Shown here: positions 1-7,945 of the stretch, piece by piece | Position numbering within the stretch: position 1 is the first letter of the stretch | Layout: each line of letters begins with the position of its first letter | DNA from: Psychromonas sp. L1A2 | Lineage (GTDB): Bacteria; Pseudomonadota; Gammaproteobacteria; Enterobacterales; Psychromonadaceae | Assembly: GCF_009828855.1 (NCBI RefSeq) | Contig: NZ_WUAG01000002.1 | Coordinates: 1 to 64,000, forward strand | Direction: 5' to 3' | Length of the DNA: 64,000 bases | Translations under genes and position numbers: made by a program | The notes under the pieces: model-generated | Seen by the model: the letters and a program-made list of their open reading frames with translations, nothing else | Told to the model about the DNA's origin: nothing | The model's database searches: none

Positions 1-1075
1 AACCGTGTCATCGGTTACCGCGTCAACGGTGACAGTCACTGTTTCAGTGGTGCCATCTTCATTGGTATAAGTAAACGTATCAGTGCCGTTGTAATCGGTA
101 TTCGGTGTGTAAGTCACGGTGCCATCGTCGTTGATCGTCACCGTACCGTTCTCGCCATCGGTCACAGAAGCGACGGGTGAAACCACACCATCAGCATCGG
201 TATCGTTGGCTAACACATCAATCGTGATTGGCGTGTCTTCATTAGTCGTAGCGTTATCCGCAGCCACAACCGTATCATCGGCTATCGCGCCAATGGTGAC
301 AGTCACTGTTTCAGTAGTGCCATCTTCATTGGTATAAGTAAACGTATCAGTGCCGTTGTAATCGACATTCGGTGTGTAAGTCACGGTGCCATCGTCGTTG
401 ATCGTTACCGTACCGTTCTCGCCATCGGTCACAGAAGCGACGGGTGAAACCACGCCATCAACATCAGTATCGTTCGCTAACACATCAATCGTGATTGGCG
501 TGTCTTCATCAGTGGTTGCGTTATCCGCAGCCACAACCGTGTCATCGGCTACCGCGTCAACGGTGACAGTCACTGTTTCAGTAGTGCCGTCTTCATTGGT
601 ATAAGTAAACGTATCCGTGCCGTTGTAATCGGCATTCGGTGTGTAAGTCACGGTGCCATCGTCGTTGATCGTTACCGTACCGTTATCGCCATCGGTCACA
701 GAAGCAACAGGCGAGACCACGCCATCAACATCAGTATCGTTCGCTAACACATCAATCGTGATTGGCGTGTCTTCATCAGTGGTTGCGTTATCCGCAGCCA
801 CAACCGTGTCATCGGCTACCGCGTCAACGGTGACAGTCACTGTTTCAGTGGTGCCATCTTCATTAGTATAAGTAAACGTATCAGTGCCGTTGTAATCGGC
901 ATTCGGTGTGTAAGTCACGGTGCCATCGTCGTTGATCGTTACCGTACCGTTATCGCCATCGGTCACAGAAGCAACAGGCGAGACCACGCCATCAACATCG
1001 GTATCGTTCGCTAATACATCAATCGTAACCGAGGTATCTTCACTCGTTGTAGCAGTATCAGACGTTACAATAGTT
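1..1075 (-). repeat. Tandem 267-bp (89-residue) coding repeats in the adhesin
   Basis: The same segment recurs with exact 267-base spacing (for example at 119, 386, 653 and 920), giving four nearly identical copies inside the adhesin reading frame. Each encodes a Big_9/tandem-95-like domain with DEDTPITIDVLANDTDVDG and DGTVTYTPNADYNGTDTFTY. The array continues past the left edge. The near-identity implies recent homogenisation by recombination. Confidence 0.9.
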
Positions 1076-3039
1076 GGATCATCTACCGTGGTCACACTTG
1101 GATCATCACTGACGGTGTCACCATCGGCGGTGCCGTCGTTCACGGTTAAGGTATAAGCAGGTAGCTCTTCACCACTATTAACTAATGCTGCGCCAGCTTC
1201 GGTTAAGACAACTGTATTACCCACAATTTCGTAATTAATCGTATCGCTTAAGGTAACCGTGACGTCATCGCCATCTTCATCGGTTGTTTCAAACGTTGAT
1301 ACCACTGCGCCTTCTACGGCACTGCCATCATCTTCAGTAAAGTCATTTGAGCTGGTAATAGTGATCGTTGGGATATCGTTTACTGTCGTGACACTTGGAT
1401 CATCACTGACTGTGTCGCCATCAGCGGTGCCGTCGTTCACGGTTAAGGTATAAGCAGGTAACTCTTCACCGCTATTAACAAGTGCAACGCCAGCTTCGGT
1501 TAAGACAACGGTGTTACCCACAATTTCATAATTAATCGTATCGCTTAGGGTAACTGTAACGTCGTCGCCATCTTCATCGGTCGTTTCAAACGTTGATACC
1601 ACTGCGCCTTCAACGGCACTGCCATCATCTTCAGTAAAGTCATTTGAGCTGGTAATGGTGATCGTTGGGATATCGTTTACTGTCGTGACACTTGGATCAT
1701 CACTGACCGTGTCACCATCAGCGGTGCCGTCGTTCACGGTTAAGGTATAAGTAGGTAGCTCTTCACCACTATTAACTAATGCTGCGCCAGCTTCGGTTAA
1801 GACAACCGTATTACCCACAATTTCGTAATTAATCGTATCGCTTAAGGTAACCGTGACGTCATCGCCATCTTCATCGGTTGTTTCAAACGTTGATACCACT
1901 GCGCCTTCTACGGCACTGCCATCATCTTCAGTAAAGTCATTTGAGCTGATAATAGTGATCGTTGGGATATCGTTTACTGTCGTGACACCTGGGTCGTCAC
2001 TGACCGTCTCGCCATCCGTTGTGCCATCGTTCACGGTTAAGGTATAAACAGGTAACTCTTCACCATTATTAACTAATGCTGCGCCAGCTTCGGTTAAGAC
2101 AACGGTGTTACCCACAATTTCGTAATTAATCGTATCGCTTAAGGTAACTGTAACGTCGTCGCCATCTTCATCAGTCGTTTCAAACGTTGATACCACTGCG
2201 CCTTCTACTGCACTGCCATCATCTTCAGTAAAGTCATTTGAGCTGGTAATGGTGATCGTTGGGATATCGTTTACTGTCGTGACACTTGGATCATCACTGA
2301 CGGTGTCGCCATCGGCTGTACCGTCATTCGCGGTTAAGGTATAAGCAGGTAACTCTTCACCGCTATTAACTAATGCTGCGCCAGCTTCGGTTAAGACAAC
2401 CGTATTACCCACAATTTCATAATTAATCGTGTCGCTTAAGGCAACCGTGACGTCGTCGCCATCTTCATCGGTCGTTTCAAACGTTGATACCACTGCGCCT
2501 TCTACGGTACTGCCATCATCTTCAGTAAAGTCGTTTGAACTCGTGATGGTTAGAGTAGGTACTGAATTATCAATTACACCATCAGCAGTAGCATTGATAT
2601 TGTTTAAACTATCATCTGTAAATGTGACGATTGGGGAAGCGTCATCATCTAAGCCTGTAGTTTGAAAATTAGTGGTTGCGATTGTTTCTTGTGCATCTCG
2701 CTCGAAATCAACAATTGTAAAACCACCGCCTGATTCTTCACCAGCCGCGGTTTCGATATCTAAATCAAAAACTTCTTCACCAAGTGCAAGTATCGCTTCG
2801 AGATCATTCACATCAATGTCAGGGTTTATGTCACCTGGAGCAGCAGATTCAGGCACATTAGGTTTCGCAGCATCAGAATTGACAGTTTCGTCATCGACTA
2901 GTGGGGGGAATTGTGGTTCGGCTGAGGTTAATGCTTCTCCAGACTGATTTAATTGCTCTTTAGCTTGATTTAACTGCTCTGTCGTTAATTCAACATCAGT
3001 ATCTTTACTTTCATTAACTGGATTATTCTGTTCGGCCAT
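1..3039 (-). CDS. LapA/BpfA-type giant repeat adhesin, N-terminal part (C-terminus outside window)
   Basis: The frame is open from an ATG at 3039 down to base 1 (1013 codons, no stop), so the C-terminus lies beyond the left edge. An in-frame stop lies about 50 bases upstream, and GGGG sits 7 bases before the ATG. Residues 1-95 are acidic and low in hydrophobics, with no signal peptide, as expected for a type I secreted protein. Residues 97-100 are TAAG, followed by a Gly-rich stretch and GGGFTIVDFERDA. This matches the dialanine site cut by the LapG protease in LapA/BpfA adhesins. Five 99-residue Ig/VCBS-like repeats follow, then at least four 89-residue repeats of the tandem-95/Big_9 type (motif DVLANDTDVDG). 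Expected role: surface attachment and biofilm formation, held at the outer membrane under c-di-GMP control. The usual beta-rich retention module before the TAAG site is not apparent. Family assignment is firm; the exact role is inferred. Confidence 0.85.
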   Translation of the reverse strand, partial: MAEQNNPVNESKDTDVELTTEQLNQAKEQLNQSGEALTSAEPQFPPLVDDETVNSDAAKPNVPESAAPGDINPDIDVNDLEAILALGEEVFDLDIETAAGEESGGGFTIVDFERDAQETIATTNFQTTGLDDDASPIVTFTDDSLNNINATADGVIDNSVPTLTITSSNDFTEDDGSTVEGAVVSTFETTDEDGDDVTVALSDTINYEIVGNTVVLTEAGAALVNSGEELPAYTLTANDGTADGDTVSDDPSVTTVNDIPTITITSSNDFTEDDGSAVEGAVVSTFETTDEDGDDVTVTLSDTINYEIVGNTVVLTEAGAALVNNGEELPVYTLTVNDGTTDGETVSDDPGVTTVNDIPTITIISSNDFTEDDGSAVEGAVVSTFETTDEDGDDVTVTLSDTINYEIVGNTVVLTEAGAALVNSGEELPTYTLTVNDGTADGDTVSDDPSVTTVNDIPTITITSSNDFTEDDGSAVEGAVVSTFETTDEDGDDVTVTLSDTINYEIVGNTVVLTEAGVALVNSGEELPAYTLTVNDGTADGDTVSDDPSVTTVNDIPTITITSSNDFTEDDGSAVEGAVVSTFETTDEDGDDVTVTLSDTINYEIVGNTVVLTEAGAALVNSGEELPAYTLTVNDGTADGDTVSDDPSVTTVDDPTIVTSDTATTSEDTSVTIDVLANDTDVDGVVSPVASVTDGDNGTVTINDDGTVTYTPNADYNGTDTFTYTNEDGTTETVTVTVDAVADDTVVAADNATTDEDTPITIDVLANDTDVDGVVSPVASVTDGDNGTVTINDDGTVTYTPNADYNGTDTFTYTNEDGTTETVTVTVDAVADDTVVAADNATTDEDTPITIDVLANDTDVDGVVSPVASVTDGENGTVTINDDGTVTYTPNVDYNGTDTFTYTNEDGTTETVTVTIGAIADDTVVAADNATTNEDTPITIDVLANDTDADGVVSPVASVTDGENGTVTINDDGTVTYTPNTDYNGTDTFTYTNEDGTTETVTVTVDAVTDDTV
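1094..2578 (-). repeat. Tandem 297-bp (99-residue) coding repeats in the adhesin
   Basis: Landmarks such as the ACACTTGGATCATCACTGAC segment recur at 1094, 1391, 1688, 1985 and 2282, exactly 297 bases apart, so there are five units. Each encodes a domain beginning around PTITITSSNDFTEDDGS and ending AYTLTVNDGTADGDTVSD. Differences between units are mostly synonymous or conservative (for example D/G in the DDPSV motif). Confidence 0.9.
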
Positions 3040-3803
3040 GATTATTCCCCACGTGACTTTTAAAACTTCTAATAATTATGTACGACATAATTGACAATAG
3101 AGTCAGCATTAAAATTAACTATTTATGCTGTCCTTTTTAATATGATTTACTTATTTTTTAATAAAAAAGTAAAGCACTCCTAAAGTAATAACTATAGACA
3201 AATCTTTTGTAATAGTAAATTTGGTTATTAATTAACATTTAAACAATTGAAAAAATAGCTAGAAAACAAAATATATCAATGAGTTAGAAATTTATTATGT
3301 TTTATAAAACCTAGATAGACTAACTTTTGGGATACAAACTAAAAGAAAAATATAACTAAAATTTACTCATTATTAACTATTACGAATTATAGAGCACATA
3401 AGTTCACATTAAAATATAAAAATTGACTTTAAATTGCTCATTATTGACTTTTATAAAGATTATAAAATACACAAAAGATCTTAATTAGTCTTTTATCGAA
3501 ATAATTATGCATGTAGAAATGAATAAAAAACGATATTTTAAATTTTTTATAATAATCACCAACTCTAAAAGTTCTTTTAAAATAGCATGAGTAATCAATT
3601 AGTTTGATAATAAAAAATAGGTAACTAGAAGTGATTTGACAAAGTATAAAAACATCTAAAAAATGAAAAATTAAATTTAAAAGGATAAAAGTAAGAATAA
3701 TTAACAGAGAAAATATAGAAGATAAACGACATTCTATTGAATAAATGTCAAATATGTATATGAAATTGAATAGATAAGTAATTGCAGTAATTTAGATTAA
3801 AGA
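3040..3803. other. AT-rich intergenic region between adhesin and tRNA array
   Basis: About 760 bases, very AT-rich, with no convincing open frame, tRNA or strong inverted repeat. It must contain the adhesin promoter (minus strand) and the end of the tRNA-Val transcript. I could not identify a clear terminator after the last tRNA or a clear -35/-10 pair for the adhesin. Confidence 0.6.
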
Positions 3804-3879
3804 TGGTGGGCGATACTGGGTTCGAACCAGTGACCCTCGCCTTGTAAGGGCGATGCTCTCCCAACTGAGCTAATCGCCC
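3804..3879 (-). tRNA. tRNA-Val(TAC), copy 5 in transcription order
   Basis: A 76-nt tRNA with encoded CCA. It has acceptor stem GGGCGAT/ATCGCCC, D-loop AGCTCAGTTGGGAGAGC, anticodon loop CTTACAA (anticodon TAC, valine) and T-loop GGTTCGAACC. The sequence appears identical to the other four copies. Flanking bases AAAGAT and ATCTTT are complementary across the tRNA. Confidence 0.97.
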
Positions 3880-3905
3880 ATCTTTAAATCTGTATATAAA
3901 TATCA

Positions 3906-3981
3906 TGGTGGGCGATACTGGGTTCGAACCAGTGACCCTCGCCTTGTAAGGGCGATGCTCTCCCAACTGAGCTAATCGCCC
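3906..3981 (-). tRNA. tRNA-Val(TAC), copy 4 in transcription order
   Basis: Identical in body to the neighbouring copies, with anticodon TAC and encoded CCA. The spacer to the next copy (3880-3905) is 26 bases. Leader TATCAT and trailer ATGATA are complementary and differ from those of the neighbouring copies. Confidence 0.97.
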
Positions 3982-4016
3982 ATGATAGATATATTGTTAT
4001 AATAATAAATTAAAGA

Positions 4017-4092
4017 TGGTGGGCGATACTGGGTTCGAACCAGTGACCCTCGCCTTGTAAGGGCGATGCTCTCCCAACTGAGCTAATCGCCC
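4017..4092 (-). tRNA. tRNA-Val(TAC), copy 3 in transcription order
   Basis: Identical in body to the neighbouring copies, with anticodon TAC and encoded CCA. The spacer 3982-4016 follows it. Leader TTAAAGAT and trailer ATCTTTAA form an 8-bp complementary pair outside the acceptor stem. Confidence 0.97.
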
Positions 4093-4125
4093 ATCTTTAA
4101 ACTTTATTCTTATAACATTTGAAAG

Positions 4126-4201
4126 TGGTGGGCGATACTGGGTTCGAACCAGTGACCCTCGCCTTGTAAGGGCGATGCTCTCCCAACTGAGCTAATCGCC
4201 C
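4126..4201 (-). tRNA. tRNA-Val(TAC), copy 2 in transcription order
   Basis: Identical in body to the neighbouring copies, with anticodon TAC and encoded CCA. Leader ATTTGAAAGT and trailer ACTTTCAAAT are perfectly complementary over 10 bases. This is the longest such flanking pair in the array. Confidence 0.97.
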
Positions 4202-4248
4202 ACTTTCAAATTTCAAAGTTTTAATTCTTTTGAAAAGAATCAGCAATA

Positions 4249-4324
4249 TGGTGGGCGATACTGGGTTCGAACCAGTGACCCTCGCCTTGTAAGGGCGATG
4301 CTCTCCCAACTGAGCTAATCGCCC
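4249..4324 (-). tRNA. tRNA-Val(TAC), copy 1 (promoter-proximal)
   Basis: First copy of the array in transcription order, with the same 76-nt body, anticodon TAC and encoded CCA. The flanks AATAT and ATATT are complementary. It lies about 55 bases downstream of the -10 element at 4380-4385. Confidence 0.97.
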
Positions 4325-4379
4325 ATATTACTCTTTACTAACAAAAGCATTAAATCGAATGCCGTTGTTTGTGGGGCGT

Positions 4380-4407
4380 ATTATAGGGATCGCCTTTTTT
4401 CAGTCAA
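4380..4407 (-). promoter_or_regulatory. Sigma70 promoter of the tRNA-Val array
   Basis: On the minus strand there is TTGACT (4407-4402), a 16-base spacer and a perfect TATAAT (4385-4380). It is followed by a G+C-rich discriminator (ACGCCCC). A GC-rich discriminator is typical of stable-RNA promoters under stringent (ppGpp/DksA) control. No competing open frame lies here. Confidence 0.85.
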
Positions 4408-4597
4408 GCCATTTTTGAATAAAATTGTTGTTTTTTGTTTAACTGCTCAAAGGGTAAACAATAAATGCTTATTATTTAAGATTTGATGCCTTTTCTGAAG
4501 CAAATATGGCTTCTCGATAAATAGTTAATGTAATTAGATGGGGTTTCGTTAAAATACGGACACTATTCTTCAAGCCGTATTATAAGGAAGCTATTTA

Positions 4598-6022
4598 ATG
4601 ACAGTTAAAACACGTTTTGCCCCTAGCCCAACTGGCTATTTACACGTTGGTGGTGCGCGTACTGCACTATATTCATGGTTACATGCTAAAAGTAAAGGTG
4701 GTCAATTCGTTTTACGTATTGAAGATACCGATATCGAACGTTCTACTCAAGAAGCGGTTGATGCAATATTAGAAGGTATGGAATGGTTAGGATTAGATTG
4801 GGATGAAGGTCCATATTACCAAACTAAGCGTTTCGATCGTTATAATGAAATGGTTGATAAATTATTAGCAGAAGATAAAGCTTATAAGTGCTATGCACCA
4901 AAAACACTACTTGATGAAATTCGTGCTGAACAAGAAGCAAATAAAGAGATGGCACGATACGATGCAAGCCATCCTAAAATTATTGCTGTTAATGAAGCTG
5001 CAACAGAAGATCAACCTTGTGTTATTCGTTTCCGTAATCCAAAACAAGGAAGCGTAGTTTTTATCGATGAAATCCGCGGTAAAATCGAAATAGCTAACGA
5101 ACAATTAGATGACCTTATCATTCGTCGCAGTGACGGCTCCCCTACTTATAATTTCTGTGTTGTTGTTGATGACTGGGATATGGGTATTACAAATGTTGTT
5201 CGTGGTGAAGATCACATCAACAATACTCCACGTCAAATCAATATCTATGAAGCATTAGGTGCACCAGTCCCTTCTTTTGCACATTGTTCAATGATCTTAG
5301 GTGATGATGGTGCAAAACTATCTAAACGTCACGGTGCAGTATCAGTAATGCAATATCGCGATGAAGGTTATTTACCAAATGCATTAAATAACTATTTAGT
5401 ACGTTTAGGTTGGTCACATGGCGACCAAGAAATATTTTCAGAACAAGAAATGATTGACCTATTCAAATTAGAGAATGTTAGCAAATCAGCTTCTGCATTT
5501 AATACCGAAAAACTATTATGGTTAAATAACCATTACATCAAAACATCTGAACCAGAATACGTTGCAGGCTATTTACAATGGCATATGGACCAACAAAATA
5601 TCGACACTTCTACTGGTCCAGCTTTAACTGACGTCATTACTGCTTTAGCTGAACGTGCTAAAACATTAGTCGAGTTAGCAAGTTCTAGTCGTTACTTCTA
5701 TGAAGAATATAAAGAATTTGATGCAACAGCTGCGAAAAAACATTTACGCCCAGTAGCGAAAGAAGCATTAGTATTAGTACAAAGTAAACTGCAAGCAACT
5801 GATGATTGGTCAATTGAAAACTTACATCAAGTAATTGAAGATACAGCAACTGAGCTAGAAGTAGGCATGGGCAAAGTTGGTATGCCGTTACGTGTCGCTA
5901 TTACAGGGGCAGGACAGTCTCCTTCACTTGACGTAACACTTGCATTAATTGGTAAAGAACGTAGCGTACAACGCATCTCACGTGCAATTGAATTTATCGA
6001 AGCACGTGAAAATGCAGCATAG
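4598..6022 (+). CDS. gltX: Glutamyl-tRNA synthetase
   Basis: Charges tRNA-Glu with glutamate in the cytoplasm. The 474 residues match the length of E. coli GltX and align with it nearly throughout. Class I signatures are visible: [13 protein letters not shown] at 9-19 (HIGH region) and KLSKR at 240-244 (KMSKS). [20 protein letters not shown] and RGEDHI are also conserved. The start has AAGGAAG 8-9 bases upstream. The E. coli zinc ligands are largely lost: Cys98 is kept, but position 100 is Ala, and the later Cys/His pair is replaced in the ARYDASHPK stretch. It stands alone, divergent from the tRNA-Val array, with its own bidirectional terminator. Identity is certain; loss of zinc binding is inferred. 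Confidence 0.98.
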   Translation: MTVKTRFAPSPTGYLHVGGARTALYSWLHAKSKGGQFVLRIEDTDIERSTQEAVDAILEGMEWLGLDWDEGPYYQTKRFDRYNEMVDKLLAEDKAYKCYAPKTLLDEIRAEQEANKEMARYDASHPKIIAVNEAATEDQPCVIRFRNPKQGSVVFIDEIRGKIEIANEQLDDLIIRRSDGSPTYNFCVVVDDWDMGITNVVRGEDHINNTPRQINIYEALGAPVPSFAHCSMILGDDGAKLSKRHGAVSVMQYRDEGYLPNALNNYLVRLGWSHGDQEIFSEQEMIDLFKLENVSKSASAFNTEKLLWLNNHYIKTSEPEYVAGYLQWHMDQQNIDTSTGPALTDVITALAERAKTLVELASSSRYFYEEYKEFDATAAKKHLRPVAKEALVLVQSKLQATDDWSIENLHQVIEDTATELEVGMGKVGMPLRVAITGAGQSPSLDVTLALIGKERSVQRISRAIEFIEARENAA

Positions 6023-6080
6023 GTAAGATGATTTAATGGTCCTACTATTATTTAGTGATCCTATCAAATGATACTAGCTA

Positions 6081-6130
6081 AAAAGCCCAGTATGAAAAGA
6101 ATGTAGATTCGACTCATACTGGGCTTTTTT
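6081..6130 (+). terminator. Rho-independent terminator after gltX (likely bidirectional)
   Basis: A perfect 15-bp inverted repeat, AAAAGCCCAGTATGA (6081-6095) and its complement at 6114-6128, with flanking A and T runs. It can end gltX on the plus strand and the converging 6200-6844 gene on the minus strand. Confidence 0.9.
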
Positions 6131-6199
6131 ATATTTACATTATTGATGCACAGGCTTATCAAAGCCGAGTTATAGATTGTATCTCTAATCTATTCAATA

Positions 6200-6844
6200 T
6201 TACTTTGATGCAAACTGAAGTATTTCAGTAATTTTAGAATAGGTTTTTTGCCAATCTAAATACTCTAATGCTAATGGTATATTTTTCCCCTCAATTGACA
6301 AAACTAATGAAGGAAAGCCTTGAATAGGCAATTGACGGCTTGTATTAATTTCTTCAAATAACTGTTTATTAACAGCATCATCATGTAATTGCTGTTTAAA
6401 CCATGCTTTATCAAACCCAATGCCCTCAGCTAACTCAGCTAACTCATCCGTTAAAGAAGGGTTTTTTGCCTGTAAGTAATACCCTTGCTGAATAGCAAAC
6501 AACATCTCTTTTTCTTTATTCTCCGTTCTTGCAACCAAACAAGCACGACAAGCTGGATACGTTGAACGCTGTGGTTTACATTCAGTCCAGAAATCAAAGT
6601 TAAATTGAGTACCTAATTTTGCATGAATATTTCGCCAGATATTCTGTAATGTTTGCTGTAAATCCACAGGCATCACAACATCAGAGTCAGGAGCTAATCC
6701 ACCTAATTGATAGCGAATTTCCAATGGGTGTTCTGGTTCTAGCTCAGCTAATTTAGCTGATAACTTCAGCCAACTATCTCGGTATCCCCAACACCAGCTG
6801 CACATAGGATCATATACGTAATATAATATAGGTTTACTCATCAT
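6200..6844 (-). CDS. DsbA-family (FrnE-like) thioredoxin-fold protein
   Basis: 214 residues with CSWCWGY at 15-20, placed after the first beta strand (KPILYYVYDPM). This is the active-site arrangement of the cytoplasmic DsbA/FrnE-like family (predicted protein-disulfide isomerases, COG3531). There is no signal peptide, so it is probably cytosolic. A second conserved element, LPIQGFPSL, holds the cis-proline loop before the last strand. Two other cysteines (the YPACRAC region, near 97-100) are also typical of this family. Two adjacent ATG codons start the frame (6844 and 6841), with AAGGA just upstream. The gene is monocistronic and converges on the gltX terminator. The substrate is unknown. 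Confidence 0.85.
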   Translation of the reverse strand: MMSKPILYYVYDPMCSWCWGYRDSWLKLSAKLAELEPEHPLEIRYQLGGLAPDSDVVMPVDLQQTLQNIWRNIHAKLGTQFNFDFWTECKPQRSTYPACRACLVARTENKEKEMLFAIQQGYYLQAKNPSLTDELAELAEGIGFDKAWFKQQLHDDAVNKQLFEEINTSRQLPIQGFPSLVLSIEGKNIPLALEYLDWQKTYSKITEILQFASK

Positions 6845-7044
6845 TTATTCCTTAAGTATTAATCTTATGTTTAAAACAAGACCTTCCCATTAAATTAAAT
6901 TGATATAAAAACTATCTATGGGCAAGGATTAACATAAAATTCTATTTGGTAATGCTATTATAAGCTATACGCCCTACTATCCATAAAAGTTATTTTTCAA
7001 TGAATACATAGGGTTATTAATGATATTGATTATAGGATCACATT

Positions 7045-7629
7045 TTGGCACAACTCTATTTTTATTACTCTGCAATGAATGCAGGTAAATCAACCTCTCT
7101 TTTACAATCATCTTATAACTATCGTGAACGCGGAATGAACACATTTGTGCTCACCGCTGCAATAGATAATCGATCAGGTGTAGGTAAAGTGTCATCACGT
7201 ATTGGTATTGAAAGTGATGCACATATTTTTTCAGACACAGACGATCTAGCAGAAATGATTGGCAACATTCATCAACAACAAAAACAACACTGTATCCTAA
7301 TTGATGAATCACAATTTTTAAGTAAGCAGCAAGTTAGGCAGTTAACTTACGTGGTTGATATACTCGGTATTCCAGTCTTATGTTACGGTATTAAAACTGA
7401 TTTCCAAGGTGAACTTTTCCCTGGTAGCCAATATTTACTTGCTTGGGCTGATAAATTAGTAGAGTTAAAAACAATTTGTCACTGTGGGCGTAAAGCAAAT
7501 ATGATATTGCGTATGGATGAAAATGGTCAAGCGATACAGGAAGGAGCACAAGTTGAGATTGGTGGTAATGAAACCTATGTTTCTGTCTGTCGTAAACACT
7601 TCCGTAAAGTCTTCTGGGATAGTGAATAA
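7045..7629 (+). CDS. tdk: Thymidine kinase
   Basis: Phosphorylates thymidine with ATP in pyrimidine salvage. The 194 residues follow E. coli Tdk closely: P-loop SAMNAGKST at 9-17, ILIDESQFL (catalytic Glu, Walker B), the lasso region [20 protein letters not shown], and the zinc-site cysteines in CHCGRK and VCRKH. The start is TTG at 7045, with AGGA about 8 bases upstream. No nearer ATG would keep the conserved [15 protein letters not shown] start. The gene is single and flanked by non-coding DNA on both sides. It has the same size as, or is slightly shorter than, E. coli Tdk (205 residues). Confidence 0.97.
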   Translation: MAQLYFYYSAMNAGKSTSLLQSSYNYRERGMNTFVLTAAIDNRSGVGKVSSRIGIESDAHIFSDTDDLAEMIGNIHQQQKQHCILIDESQFLSKQQVRQLTYVVDILGIPVLCYGIKTDFQGELFPGSQYLLAWADKLVELKTICHCGRKANMILRMDENGQAIQEGAQVEIGGNETYVSVCRKHFRKVFWDSE

Positions 7630-7690
7630 GAACTCCGATAAAACACGCTAATCAACCTTTATGACTTTTTCTATTACAACTATCCAGCTA

Positions 7691-7853
7691 ATACCGATTA
7701 CATTAAATAATGTGATCTAAATTTTGCGCAGGAAAAATGAGTTAGTTCAAGGCGAAAATTGAGCTAAATGGTTGTTCCCTTTACGAAATTTACAACGAAG
7801 AAATAAGTTATTTTAACAAGTAAAATAGATAACTTAATTAGTGTGATTGGTAT
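7691..7853. repeat. MITE-like element, about 163 bp, with imperfect terminal inverted repeats
   Basis: The left end ATACCGATTACATTAA (7691 onward) matches the complement of the right end (TTAATTAGTGTGATTGGTAT, ending 7853) at about 16 of 20 positions. No open frame is present inside. A short non-coding element with terminal inverted repeats next to TA-rich flanks fits a miniature inverted-repeat transposable element. Copy number elsewhere in the genome is unknown. Confidence 0.65.
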
Positions 7854-7890
7854 AAAACAACTCAGTTTAAAAATCATAAAAAATAAGCAT

Positions 7891-7916
7891 AAAAAAAGCG
7901 GCTCAATGAGCCGCTT
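7891..7916 (-). terminator. Rho-independent terminator after ppiD
   Basis: On the minus strand the stem AAGCGGCTC/GAGCCGCTT (7896-7916) with a 3-base loop is followed by seven T. It lies 30 bases after the ppiD stop codon. Confidence 0.9.
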
Positions 7917-7945
7917 AATAAGTTTACACTTCTTACCTACTTTAA

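Noticed and set aside
119-2947. Series of plus-strand frames with Ser/Thr/Val-rich repeats
   Set aside because: They are opposite-strand images of the adhesin repeats; the minus-strand frame is continuous for 1013 codons and has the domain motifs.
3748-4309. Two minus-strand open frames of about 70 codons with internally repeated proteins
   Set aside because: They are read-through of the tandem tRNA-Val genes; the repeated peptide is the tRNA sequence translated.
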